Source of the DNA: Conidiobolus incongruus B7586
Taxonomy: Eukaryota > Entomophthoromycota > Entomophthoromycetes > Entomophthorales > Conidiobolaceae
DNA: 11,058 bases
Assembly (NCBI GenBank): GCA_000697335.1
Contig: JNEM01016238.1
Span: forward strand, 1-11,058
Reading direction: 5' to 3'
In this document: piece by piece, positions 1-8,264 of the stretch
Layout of the letters: the number at the start of each line of letters is the position of its first letter
Position numbering within the stretch: the stretch's first letter is position 1
Translations under genes and position numbers: made by a program
Notes under the pieces: model-generated
What the model was told of the DNA's origin: nothing
Seen by the model: only the letters and a program-made list of their open reading frames with translations
Database searches by the model: none

Positions 1-978
1 GACTCTTACGTCGGTGATGAAGCTCAATCTAAGAGAGGTATCCTTACTCTTAAATACCCCATTGAACACGGTATTGTTACCAACTGGGATGATATGGAAA
101 AGATTTGGCATCACACTTTCTACAACGAACTTCGTGTCGCTCCCGAAGAACATCCTGCTCTTTTAACTGAAGCTCCTCATAACCCCAAATCTAACCGTGA
201 AAAGATGACTCAAATTCTCTTCGAAACTTTCAACGTTCCCGCTTTCTACGTCGCTATTCAAGCCGTCCTTTCTCTTTACGCTTCCGGTCGTACCACTGGT
301 ATCGTTTTAGATTCTGGTGATGGTGTCACTCACACCGTTCCCATTTACGAAGGTTACGCTCTTCCTCACGCTATCCTTCGTCTCGACTTGGCTGGTCGTG
401 ATATCACTGAGCGTCTAACCAAGCTCTTAACTGAACGTGGTCACTCTTTCACTACCTCTGCTGAACGTGAAATCGTTCGTGACATCAAAGAAAAGTTATG
501 TTATGTTGCTCTTGACTATGAACAAGAATTAAACACTGCTGAAGCTACCAGCAGCGTTGAAAAGAGCTATGAACTTCCTGACGGTCAAATTATCACCGTT
601 GGTGCTGAACGTTTCCAAGCTCCCGAAGCTCTTTTCCAACCTTCCTTCCTTGGTTTGGAAGCTGTTGGTATTCACGAAACCACCTACAACTCCATCATGA
701 AGTGTGATGTTGATATCCGTAAGGACTTGTACCAAAACATTGTCATGTCTGGTGGTACCACTATGTACCCCGGTATTGCTGACCGTATGCAAAAGGAAAT
801 CACTGCTCTTGCTCCTTCTTCTATGAAGATCAAGATCGTTGCTCCTCCTGAACGTAAATACTCTGTCTGGATCGGTGGTTCCATCTTGGCTTCTCTCACC
901 ACTTTCCAACAACTCTGGATCTCCAAACAAGAATACGACGAAGCTGGTCCCTCCATTGTCCACCGCAAGTGCTTCTAA
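1..978 (+). CDS. act1: Actin, 3' exon (partial at 5' end)
   Basis: Actin is the filament-forming ATPase of the cytoskeleton. The frame is open from base 1 ([13 protein letters not shown]...) and ends at TAA 976-978, giving 325 residues that correspond without gaps to residues 51-375 of the usual 375-residue protein. Visible landmarks are YPIEHG with the His-73 methylation site, the actin signature [13 protein letters not shown], the nucleotide-binding loop [19 protein letters not shown], and the C-terminal WISKQEYDE signature followed by the classic end VHRKCF. The ATG at base 94 is an internal Met (Met-82), not a start; the first 50 residues lie left of the window, probably with an intron. 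All glutamines are CAA, there are no in-frame TAA/TAG before the end, and CG dinucleotides are common, so the host uses standard stops. The sequence is far richer in G+C than anything downstream. Identity is certain; the symbol is the usual fungal name. Confidence 0.97.
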   Translation, partial: DSYVGDEAQSKRGILTLKYPIEHGIVTNWDDMEKIWHHTFYNELRVAPEEHPALLTEAPHNPKSNREKMTQILFETFNVPAFYVAIQAVLSLYASGRTTGIVLDSGDGVTHTVPIYEGYALPHAILRLDLAGRDITERLTKLLTERGHSFTTSAEREIVRDIKEKLCYVALDYEQELNTAEATSSVEKSYELPDGQIITVGAERFQAPEALFQPSFLGLEAVGIHETTYNSIMKCDVDIRKDLYQNIVMSGGTTMYPGIADRMQKEITALAPSSMKIKIVAPPERKYSVWIGGSILASLTTFQQLWISKQEYDEAGPSIVHRKCF

Positions 979-1500
979 TCTCTTTTCTCCAATTTGCCAT
1001 ATTAACTATCATTTCTTCGCCAATTACATTAAAATTGAGTGTAGTAAAGGTACTTTTATATATATAAAACTTTTTCTCTTTAATTTTAAAACTTTATTTA
1101 ATCTATATCATTTTCATTTTTCCTATTTCATCTCTAGAATATTTTAGACTATTACTATATCTATATGATCAGACTATTGACAACTGCTTGCTACATCTTT
1201 ATATTATCAAAACTGAACTTTATATTTAATTAATCTGATTTTTATTTTGTCACATCAAACCCAATATCTTTCTTTTGATACCAAGTCTGCATCCTTTATT
1301 AATCCCTTTAATATTTTATCATTAATGTTATTCCAATTTATTGTTAATAATTATTCAATATTTGACTGCTTTATATTGATTTTAATCTGTATTGAATCTG
1401 ATACAGCTTGCCATTTTAATTATTTTACATTGCCAATAATATAATTACATTCAAGATTTAACCTTTAATATATAAAAAAAACAATTTATAAATATTAGTC
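979..1500. other. AT-rich 3' flank of actin
   Basis: This is the spacer between the actin stop and the first mariner element. It begins pyrimidine-rich (TCTCTTTTCTCC) and soon falls to very AT-rich sequence. I see no clear polyadenylation signal, RNA gene or conserved coding frame. The short open frames here are chance runs of AT-rich DNA. The last CG dinucleotide before a 6-kb desert lies at 1018-1019. Confidence 0.6.
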
Positions 1501-1611
1501 TATTACCTTGAATTTGAAATAATGGGAAATTTTTTAATTTCTAATTTTTCAAATATATTATTAGTTTGAAATGAATAAATATATACAAAGTTAATAGGAA
1601 ATTATATATTT

Positions 1612-1614
<3 letters not shown>

Positions 1615-1644
<30 letters not shown>
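1615..1644. repeat. (AT)n microsatellite in mariner A
   Basis: About 15 AT units lie between the left inverted repeat and the transposase start. The matching place in copy B (about 9743-9759) has a shorter run, so the tract has changed length since the two copies separated. Confidence 0.9.
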
Positions 1645-1647
<3 letters not shown>

Positions 1648-1697
1648 TTTTTTTGATTAAAAAATTAACTTTTTAAAATTGGTTGTTTAATTTAATC

Positions 1698-2699
1698 ATG
1701 CTTAAAACAAATAGTGATTATCAAAAGTTTTTTATTTTGGTATCAGTAAAACTTAACCATAAACCCTCCAAAATTATTCAAAATTTACAAGCAGTTTTTG
1801 GTAATGAAGTATTATCTAAATCAACAATTTATTGCTGGGTAAATTACTTTAAGGCTAGGAGAGAAACTATTCAAAACTTGCTAAAATCTAGAAGATTAAC
1901 TTTAACTGTTACTCTTTTAATTATAAATAGAGTGAAAAAATATATTGAAAAGCACCTTTTTATTTCAGATAAAGAATTATCTAAGTACTTTAATATTAGT
2001 TTTACAAGTATTTTATATATTTTAAAGTTTAAACTAAAATTAATAAATAAAAAAATAAAATGGGTATTTTATAATTTAACTAAAATTTAAAAAAAAGCTA
2101 GAATAGCTATTGCTAAACAAAACCTATTGAAATATTACTAGAAGCCTAGAGTTTTACAGCAAATAATTGTAATTGATGAATCTTAAATCCCTATGTATAA
2201 TCCTTTACCAAAACACAAATCAAAATGCTAGATTAAGCTAAATCAACCCCCTCTACAAATCCCTTTAAATAAACATTTTGTTAATAAGCAAATGTTAATT
2301 ATTCTAATAGATTATAATGATATATACTATTCTTATTTAGTTCCTGAAGGAAAATCAATTAATAGTAAACTATATATTGTTTTTTTAAATAAAAGTATTT
2401 CTAATTAGTGTTCTCAATATAATTTGAAAAGACCTATTATTTTGCATGATAATTGCAAAATACATAAATCTAAAGCTGTAAAAAACTTTTTAATTAAAAA
2501 TAACTGGAAAGAACTATCACATCCAGTATATTCCCCTGATTATAACCTATGTGATTATAATTGTTTTAGGCAATTAAAAAACCAGCTTACAGGAAAGAAA
2601 ATTTCTGCAGGAAAATTTAATTGGTTTGTGAAACATCAAATTTCAGTCTTTAATAAAAAGAACTGTTTTTTAAGTGTTAGAAGTTTGCTAAAAATATAG
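1698..2699 (+). pseudogene. Mariner transposase (DD34D), stop-riddled
   Basis: The transposase would cut and paste the element at TA sites. One unshifted frame of 333 codons plus a terminal TAG (2697-2699) is close to the usual length of about 345 residues. In order it shows an N-terminal helix-turn-helix region (FGNEVLSKSTIYCWVNYF), a decayed linker (KSRRLT where the family has RSGRP), KWVFYNLT (family WVPHxLT), the first catalytic Asp in IDES (2175-2177), HDN with the second Asp (2448-2450), and YSPDYNLCDY with the third Asp (2553-2555). Exactly 34 residues separate the last two, the DD34D signature of mariner. Five in-frame stops occur at 2088 (TAA), 2139 (TAG), 2184 (TAA), 2229 (TAG) and 2406 (TAG). 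Those at 2088, 2184 and 2229 sit where the family usually has Gln (LTxxQ), Trp (DESW) and Trp. I chose ATG 1698 as the start; the frame is open a little further upstream without another ATG. All three catalytic Asp codons survive. Confidence 0.9.
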
Positions 2700-2945
2700 C
2701 AAAAATTTATTAATAATAAAAGAAACTATTAAATTTATATTATATATTTATTTTTATATATTATATATTCAAATGTTTATTAATTTTTAATTGCAAAAAA
2801 TTCCCATTATTAAAAATTCAGAGTAATAATATATTCAATAATAAATTAAAAATATATAAATTATAAATCATTATAATACTTTAATTGAATAATATATTTT
2901 AATTTTTAAAATTAAATATAATATTAATAATAATAATCTCATATA

Positions 2946-2985
2946 TACTAGCTTATAAAAATGAGTCATAAAATTATAAATATTT
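2946..2985 (+). repeat. Left terminal inverted repeat of the outer Tc1 element
   Basis: The stretch contains GCTTATAAAAATGAGTCATA. It matches the reverse complement of 5858-5897 and, with transitions only in its first 20 bases, the reverse complement of the inner element's right end (ACTAACCTGCAAAAGTGAGT). It is probably a transposase-binding site. Confidence 0.75.
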
Positions 2986-3135
2986 ATATTTTTATAGTTA
3001 TTTTAATTAATTTTTATTAAAATAAATTTATATTAAACTATATAATTAAAATATACTTTTTATTTATAAAATATCATATAAAGTTAAATATAATTAATTA
3101 TTAATAGATATATTAAAGTTTAGAGTATAGATAAA

Positions 3136-3158
3136 ATAAATTATAAATTTATAAATTT
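3136..3158 (+). repeat. Inner direct-repeat copy, left side of outer element
   Basis: ATAAATTATAAATTTATAAA lies exactly 175 bases after the matching ATGAGTCATAAA of the terminal repeat. It aligns without gaps to the reverse complement of the inner repeat at 5171-5193, every difference being G-to-A or C-to-T. This is the IR/DR arrangement known from some Tc1 elements such as Sleeping Beauty. Confidence 0.6.
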
Positions 3159-3973
3159 TAATATTAATAGAAAAGTTAATATCAAATATTTCTATCTTTT
3201 GTTTTTTTAAACTTTTTAAGCTGATAACATATAAGTTTAACTAACTTTCTATATTAAATAAGATTAATATTATTTTAATTTTTTTAAATTTACTTTTAAA
3301 CTTAATTTAAATTTTTTATTAAAAGAAAAGCTTTAATTAATATTTTTGATTAGTTTTAAAGATATTTGATTAAGTTAAAATTAAATAATTAAAAAAATTA
3401 TTTTATTGTAATTATTCTGTTATTTTTAAGCTATTTTATAATAAAAATTATAATATGATACAAAATATTATCTTGTTGGAAAATAAAATTTAATTTACTT
3501 AACTTATATTATTTAATAATTTTATTTAATTTATTAATTAAAATATTTAGTATATTTTAATATTAATTCCTTTATTAACCTTATAAAAATATCTTATACT
3601 TTAAAATAATATATATCCTTAAATTATAATTAACCTATTATTATATTTTTAAGTTATAATAATATAATGGATATAAAGTATTTATATATTTTTTTTAAAT
3701 ATTTAACATTTTTATTAAATTAATTAAAATATATCTTTATATTATTAAATTAAATAACTTAATTCTGGTTAATTTTAATTTAGCTTTAGTAATGATATTT
3801 AAATTCTTACTTAATTTTATAATGAGATTTTTTTAATTAAGTGTGTTTATTCTTAAAATATAAGTAATATTTATTTTAATATAAAATATACATAATAATA
3901 TTAATATTATCTATTATTTTTATATCATCTTATGGTTTTTATTTGATTTTTAGAATAATATTATTCTTATTTA
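3159..3973. other. Decayed left interior of the outer Tc1 element
   Basis: This is extremely AT-rich DNA between the left repeats and the point where the inner Tc1 element landed. The first part of the outer transposase gene should lie here, but I cannot align it to the inner copy or find a conserved motif. It contains no CG dinucleotide and no gene that I can support. Confidence 0.5.
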
Positions 3974-4136
3974 TACACTGACCCACAAAAGTAAGTTATA
4001 AAATCAAAAATATATATATTTTAATTAATAACTAAAACAATTGTATATATTAGATTACTTGAAACTATAATATATAATTAAGGTATATTATTTTAATATT
4101 TTACAGATATACTAAATTTTTTTTATTAGTATTATT

Positions 4137-5153
4137 ATGCCTAAATCCCTCTCTAAAAAAATCCACTTGTGCATCAATCAACTTTATAAAGAAGGTAAAT
4201 CAACTTATAATATTGCTAGAATTACTAGTGTTAGCTAGTCTACTATAGCTAGGGTTGTTAAGAATAGCAATAAAGAAACATTTAAACCTAAACTTAAGTG
4301 TGTTAAAATCATAGATGAATATGATAAGAAGTATATCTGTAGGTTGGTTAGTACAGGTAAGTGTGGTACTACTGTAGAAATATAGCAGGAACTATAAGAC
4401 TATACAAGAATATTGGTTAGCACTGATACTATTATATATGCTTTATGTTAACATGGATACCACTCACACCTCAAGAAAAAACACCCCCAACTAAAGAAAT
4501 CCCACTGTAAAGCTAGGTGGGAGTTTAAATGTTGCCACTGATATTAAACCAAAACTAATTGAAGTAAGGTTATTTAGTTTGATGAAACAAAAATATACTT
4601 TAGTAGATCTGATAGAAAAGCTAGATGCTTCAGAAAAGATGCAGAACTACTTTGTGACCATTATATTAATTCTACCCAAAAGTATAGTGGTAGGTTAATT
4701 ATTGTTTGGGGATGTATGTTGTCTTTAGGTGTAGGGTATCTTTATAAAGTTAATAGGGGAATTAATGCTAAGATGTACTAAAGTATTCTGAACAATGAAT
4801 TGAAAAAAACCATTGAATGGTATAGGTTAAACAAATCTAATGTTATTTTCCAGCAAGATAATGCCTCTTGCTATACTACAGCTTCTATTACCAAATAGCT
4901 TAAAAATAACAAGATAACAGTTATAAAGTAGCTTCTTTAATCTCTTAACCTTAATCTAATTAAACACCTTTGGGATCAGTTAAAAAAAACTATTAAAGTT
5001 TTCCCCCCAGCAAAAAATTTAAATCAACTTTAGGAATATGTTTAAGAAGCATAGAACAAGATTAACCCTTTTTAGTGTAAGAAGTTAGTTGATTCTATAC
5101 CCCACAAACTTAAAGAAGTTAAAAAAGCTAAAGGTGGATATATTAGGTTTTAA
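4137..5153 (+). pseudogene. Tc1 transposase (DD34E type), full frame with many stops
   Basis: One frame of 338 codons from ATG 4137 to TAA 5151-5153 matches the usual Tc1 transposase length (about 340) with no frameshift. It starts with a helix-turn-helix region (YKEGKSTYNIARITSVS, then STIARVV). The catalytic core shows FDETK with the first Asp (4581), IIVWGCM, GINAKMY, FQQDNA with the second Asp (4857), and HLWDQLKK. Exactly 34 residues after the second Asp, where Glu belongs in NPIEHLW, the codon is AAA (Lys, 4962-4964), so the third catalytic residue is lost. There are about 16 in-frame stops: some 14 TAA/TAG and two TGA (4539, 4560). Several fall at family Trp positions (4545, 4560, 4575, 4896, 4929), others at Gln positions (4938). 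Around them Pro reads as Leu, Asp as Asn, His as Tyr and Ala as Thr: all are C-to-T or G-to-A. The gene is dead. Confidence 0.92.
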
Positions 5154-5170
5154 TTTTTTTTATCACCAAA

Positions 5171-5193
5171 AACTTGTAAATTTATAACTCACC
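5171..5193 (-). repeat. Inner direct-repeat copy, right side of inner Tc1
   Basis: AACTTGTAAATTTATAACTC followed by ACC holds the reverse complement of the GTGAGTTATAAA core found in the terminal repeats. It lies about 18 bases after the transposase stop and 175 bases before the right terminal copy. A near-identical sequence, differing by transitions, occurs at the matching place of the outer element (5687-5708). Confidence 0.7.
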
Positions 5194-5384
5194 TTAGGTA
5201 AAATTTAAGGGTTTATATTTTAGCCAATTAATAGCTAAATATCATCATTTAATGATATATATAACTAATAAATATAATAGATTTTAATTATTTAATTTAA
5301 GTTTATTTCATTAAATATTAATCAAGTTATTAGTAAAAATATAGGTGTTTTTGATTTTATGACTCACTTTTGCAGGTTAGTATA

Positions 5385-5686
5385 TCAATTAATTTATAAA
5401 TATATTTTTATTATATTTATTTATAACCTTATCATATTAAAATTTAAATTTAAATGTTTCTTTAATGTTAATTTTAATTATTTTAACTATAGTAGATTAA
5501 CTAACATTAATGATTTTAATAATCTTACAAGTTAATTTATATTTATGATCAAATTAATTAATATATAAGTAGATCTTTTTAAAAAGAGGTTTAAAAATTA
5601 TAATTTTAATATAATAATATATATAATATAATAAAAAAAATAATAAATATATATAAGTTTTATTATTTATATCTTTTTAACTTTTA
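5385..5686. other. Decayed right interior of the outer Tc1 element
   Basis: AT-rich DNA between the inner element and the right repeats of the outer one. Its last 60 bases (about 5625-5686) roughly align with the transposase end and 3' region of the inner element (GGTGGATATATTAGGTTTTA there, AATAAATATATATAAGTTTT here). Nothing else is recognisable. Confidence 0.5.
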
Positions 5687-5708
5687 AACCTATAAATTTA
5701 TAACTTAT
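5687..5708 (-). repeat. Inner direct-repeat copy, right side of outer element
   Basis: AACCTATAAATTTATAACTT plus AT aligns to 5171-5192 with 17 of 22 bases identical and the rest transitions. It lies 174 bases before the right terminal copy of the motif (TTTATAACTCAC, 5871-5882). Confidence 0.65.
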
Positions 5709-5857
5709 TTTAATTAAATTTTAAATATTAATATATTAACTAAAAGTTAAAAAATATAATCAAATAAAATTAGTCATAATTAAATAATATAAATAAATTA
5801 TATAAATTAATATAATCTAATTTAATTATAAGTTATTTTAAATAAATATAGATATAT

Positions 5858-5897
5858 AAGTAATTTTAATTTTATAACTCACCTTTATAAGCCAATA
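5858..5897 (-). repeat. Right terminal inverted repeat of the outer Tc1 element
   Basis: TTTATAACTCACCTTTATAA followed by GCCAATA is the mirror of the left end at 2946-2985. The mismatches in the GC-bearing core are all transitions. A TA follows at 5898-5899. Confidence 0.72.
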
Positions 5898-5899
5898 TA

Positions 5900-7204
5900 T
5901 ATTTATTTTATTAATTATTTATTTTTTTTATTTTTAATTATTAATAATATAATTTTATGAATAAATAAAAATATGAAAAAAATATCTATAAATTTTAAAT
6001 TTATAATAATTAATTTTATTATATAAGGTAATAATTTAATTATCAAAATATTTATTATAAATAAAATATTAATATTATATATAATATATCAATTAATTTA
6101 TCATAAATAACAAAGTTTATATATAAAAAATAATTAATATAATAATTAACCATTATTATTATTATATAATGATATATATAATATATCTATATTATTCAAG
6201 TAATTATTAAAATAAAATTCTTAATTAATAAAAAAATATCTAATAATATATTTTAATATTTAAAAAATATAAAAGCAATTTTTAATTAAAATAAGCTATT
6301 AGCCATTTTTGATTATATTGTTATTTTTCACTAAATAGATTTAGTTAATACTTTAATTGCTAAGTATATTGAAAACTTAGATAATAATATAATTGAAAAC
6401 ATTAAATAGAGTGAATTTAATATAAATAAATGATGTTGATTTAGTCAGATTTCATTTTTTTCCATATGTTTTTATGAGGTAATTGAATAATTTGATTTAA
6501 TATAGTTTGAAAAATATATAAAAATAGTTGTAATTATAATCAGGTTAATAAATTTCTTTTCCAATCAAGCTATATAATTGATTTTGAATTTTTTTCATAA
6601 GATATATTATATTTTTAAAAATTAACTTTATTCTATAGGTATTTATAATCCTAAAAATTACCAAAAGGTAGTTTTTTCAAAGATTTTCCTGAGATCAAAG
6701 CTATTATCTGAACAGAAATATTATCAGATAATATTGGATTGGAAATAATTTTGATTTTTTTAAAAGAATAAAGATTATTAACATAGATGCATTTAATACT
6801 ATGGGATATTTAAATGATGGTTTGATAATTTAGAGTATTAATAATACAATGAATATTTATCTATATTTATCTTATTTCAAAAACCAAATACATTTTGAAA
6901 ATTAATTTTAAATATTACCTAGTATTTTTTTAAGAATATTTTACAAACTATATTAATATCATATTATTATTTTGATCATTAATTTTTACTTAGCTTGATA
7001 AATCTTCCAACTTAAACACCAAGATATGATATTACTATAATTTAAATTTGAAATCTGATTGATTTAATATAATCAATATTGAAATATTGAAAAATGCTAA
7101 ATTAAATTTAATTTTGATATAATGATATTAAAATCCTGATGACTATAGGGTAATTAATATTATTATTTCAATTGATGGCAAAATTAATTAAACCACATTG
7201 AATT
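5900..7204. other. AT-rich region without recognisable genes
   Basis: Low-complexity AT-rich DNA with many short ATT and TA runs, notably 6120-6200. From about 6300 on it becomes slightly less extreme and has short open runs (around 6650-6780) but no motif I can name. It has no CG dinucleotide. It may hold older, unrecognisable element remains. Confidence 0.5.
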
Positions 7205-8264
7205 CGTAATTCCAATATTGATACTCAATACTATTTATTGTTGATTAACAGTTAAGATGATTGTGAACTTATAAATATGAATTTTTTTCTAATTATTCAT
7301 ATTTAATAAAAAGTTCAATTCAAAAGAATAATATATTAATCATATTTTTAATTAGTTTCCTTGAATAAGTTAATAAACTTGAATTGATTCATTAATAACA
7401 ATTATAGTAGTTGAAAATATAATAAATAATTTAGAATGGCATATGAGAAAATAATTTTGCAAGTTTATGATATTTGTAAATTTGAAAATTGATTCTGGTT
7501 TGAATGGAATTGAATTGCTTAAAGTTAGCGATATTGAAATTTGATATAAAGTTCTTATAGATCATAGAGAATGAAATTACTTGAAGTCCAAAAGAAAAGA
7601 AGAAAATAGATTAAAGTACATTTATTAAAGCTTTGAGCAGTTAATAATATCAAATTAGAAGTGATATTTTAAAATATTTTAATATAGGATTTAGTTGACT
7701 TGGAAATATATTATGTGGTTATTTTAATTTGATAAATAGTTTAATCTTTAATAAAAGATTTCATGACGAATATTTTATGGATATTAATTAACGTAATAGG
7801 GTATTCATTAATTGTATTCATTACGATTCTATTTGAAATCTAAAGTTGAATTTACATTTGAAGCTTTTGTTCTATAATTTAATATAATAGTGGTTATAAG
7901 AAAATAGTACCCTTTATTAATAAACTTGTAAATCTTACTTAATTAAAAGTGTTGTAGTTGCAAATCAGTCAATAAGTTATAAGAATTTATTAATTTTTAA
8001 AATAAAACTTGGGAATATATGAAACAATTCTTTTAATCAGTATGATGGTTTGAAAATATAATAATTCTAGAATGAAATTGAAGAGAATAGCAATTCTATA
8101 TCACAGTTTCGTATAGCTCAAAACTTGTAACATCCTTATGAGAATAACTCATATTAATTATTGAAATAATTCAAATTATTCAAAAAATATTCAAGCAACA
8201 TAACAATTTTAAGATTGAAATCATATATTGAAAATGTTTCAATTTAATCCTTTTAGTTGTAAAA
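7205..8264. other. Possible decayed gene of unknown family
   Basis: This kilobase differs from its left neighbour: CG dinucleotides reappear (7205, 7529, 7767, 7792, 7824, 8110), G is more frequent, and short open runs with mixed codons occur on the plus strand, for example from about 7497. Stops interrupt every frame, and ignoring stops makes more than one frame look plausible, so no product can be inferred. It abuts the 3' end of the minus-strand gene at 8265. It may be an old host gene, part of an element, or long 3' flank of that gene. Confidence 0.3.

Larger units (their letters stand above)
1503..2826 (+). mobile_element. Mariner element, copy A
   Basis: This is a 1,324-bp Tc1/mariner-superfamily DNA transposon. 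The left end TTACCTTGAATTTGAAATAA mirrors the right end, whose reverse complement reads TTACTCTGAATTTTTAATAA, and the similarity runs about 30 bases inward through AATAATGGGAA. TA target duplications lie at 1501-1502 and 2827-2828. The length is typical of mariners (about 1.3 kb). The interior carries one transposase frame in the same orientation. An (AT)15 run separates the left inverted repeat from the gene. A second copy of the same family lies at 9631-10946. The element is full length but cannot make an intact transposase, so it is non-autonomous. Confidence 0.93.
3976..5382 (+). mobile_element. Inner Tc1-type element
   Basis: This is a 1,407-bp Tc1 transposon inserted in the older one. 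The left end CACTGACCCACAAAAGTAAG and the reverse complement of the right end TACTAACCTGCAAAAGTGAG continue matching through TTATAAAATCAAAAA / TCATAAAATCAAAAA, about 35 bases. TA duplications are at 3974-3975 and 5383-5384. The interior is a single transposase frame. An additional copy of the repeat motif sits at 5181-5192, 175 bases inside the right terminal copy (5356-5367); no left counterpart exists at that distance, since position 4166 is already inside the gene. The whole element lacks any CG dinucleotide although it has a fair share of C and G. Confidence 0.93.
2946..5897. mobile_element. Old Tc1-type element with IR/DR ends, split by a younger one
   Basis: The left end (2946-2985: TACTAGCTTATAAAAATGAG and on) is matched by the reverse complement of the right end (about 5860-5897: TATTGGCTTATAAAGGTGAG and on), with candidate TA duplications at 2944-2945 and 5898-5899. 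Both resemble the ends of the inner Tc1 element, differing almost only by transitions. An inner copy of the motif lies 175 bases in from the left copy and 174 from the right. Without the insert (3976-5382 plus one TA) the element is about 1,543 bp, a normal Tc1 size. A short stretch at about 5635-5708 lines up with the transposase end and 3' region of the inner element, suggesting plus orientation, but the rest of the gene has decayed beyond recognition. The ends are in AT-rich DNA, so I rely on the repeated spacing. Confidence 0.72.

Noticed and set aside
529-968. Minus-strand open frames of 144 and 94 codons opposite actin.
   Set aside because: They are antisense shadows of the conserved actin exon with no family resemblance.
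839-1147. A 102-codon plus-strand frame starting inside actin and running into its 3' flank.
   Set aside because: The first half is actin out of frame and the rest is low-complexity AT-rich sequence.
1247-1444. A 65-codon frame in the spacer after actin.
   Set aside because: It has no ATG at its start (a TTG-type start), is biased to residues with AT-rich codons, and shows no motif.
4137-5153. A ciliate-type code (TAA/TAG = Gln), perhaps an element acquired from a ciliate, because the frame is intact apart from stops.
   Set aside because: Several TAA/TAG stand at Trp, not Gln, positions, TGA also occurs at Trp, the catalytic Glu is Lys, and many neighbouring changes are transitions. The actin next door uses CAA for Gln and TAA as stop.
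7497-8260. A named protein family in the mixed-composition stretch.
   Set aside because: Ignoring stops makes more than one frame look protein-like, no motif is matched, and a product call would be invention.
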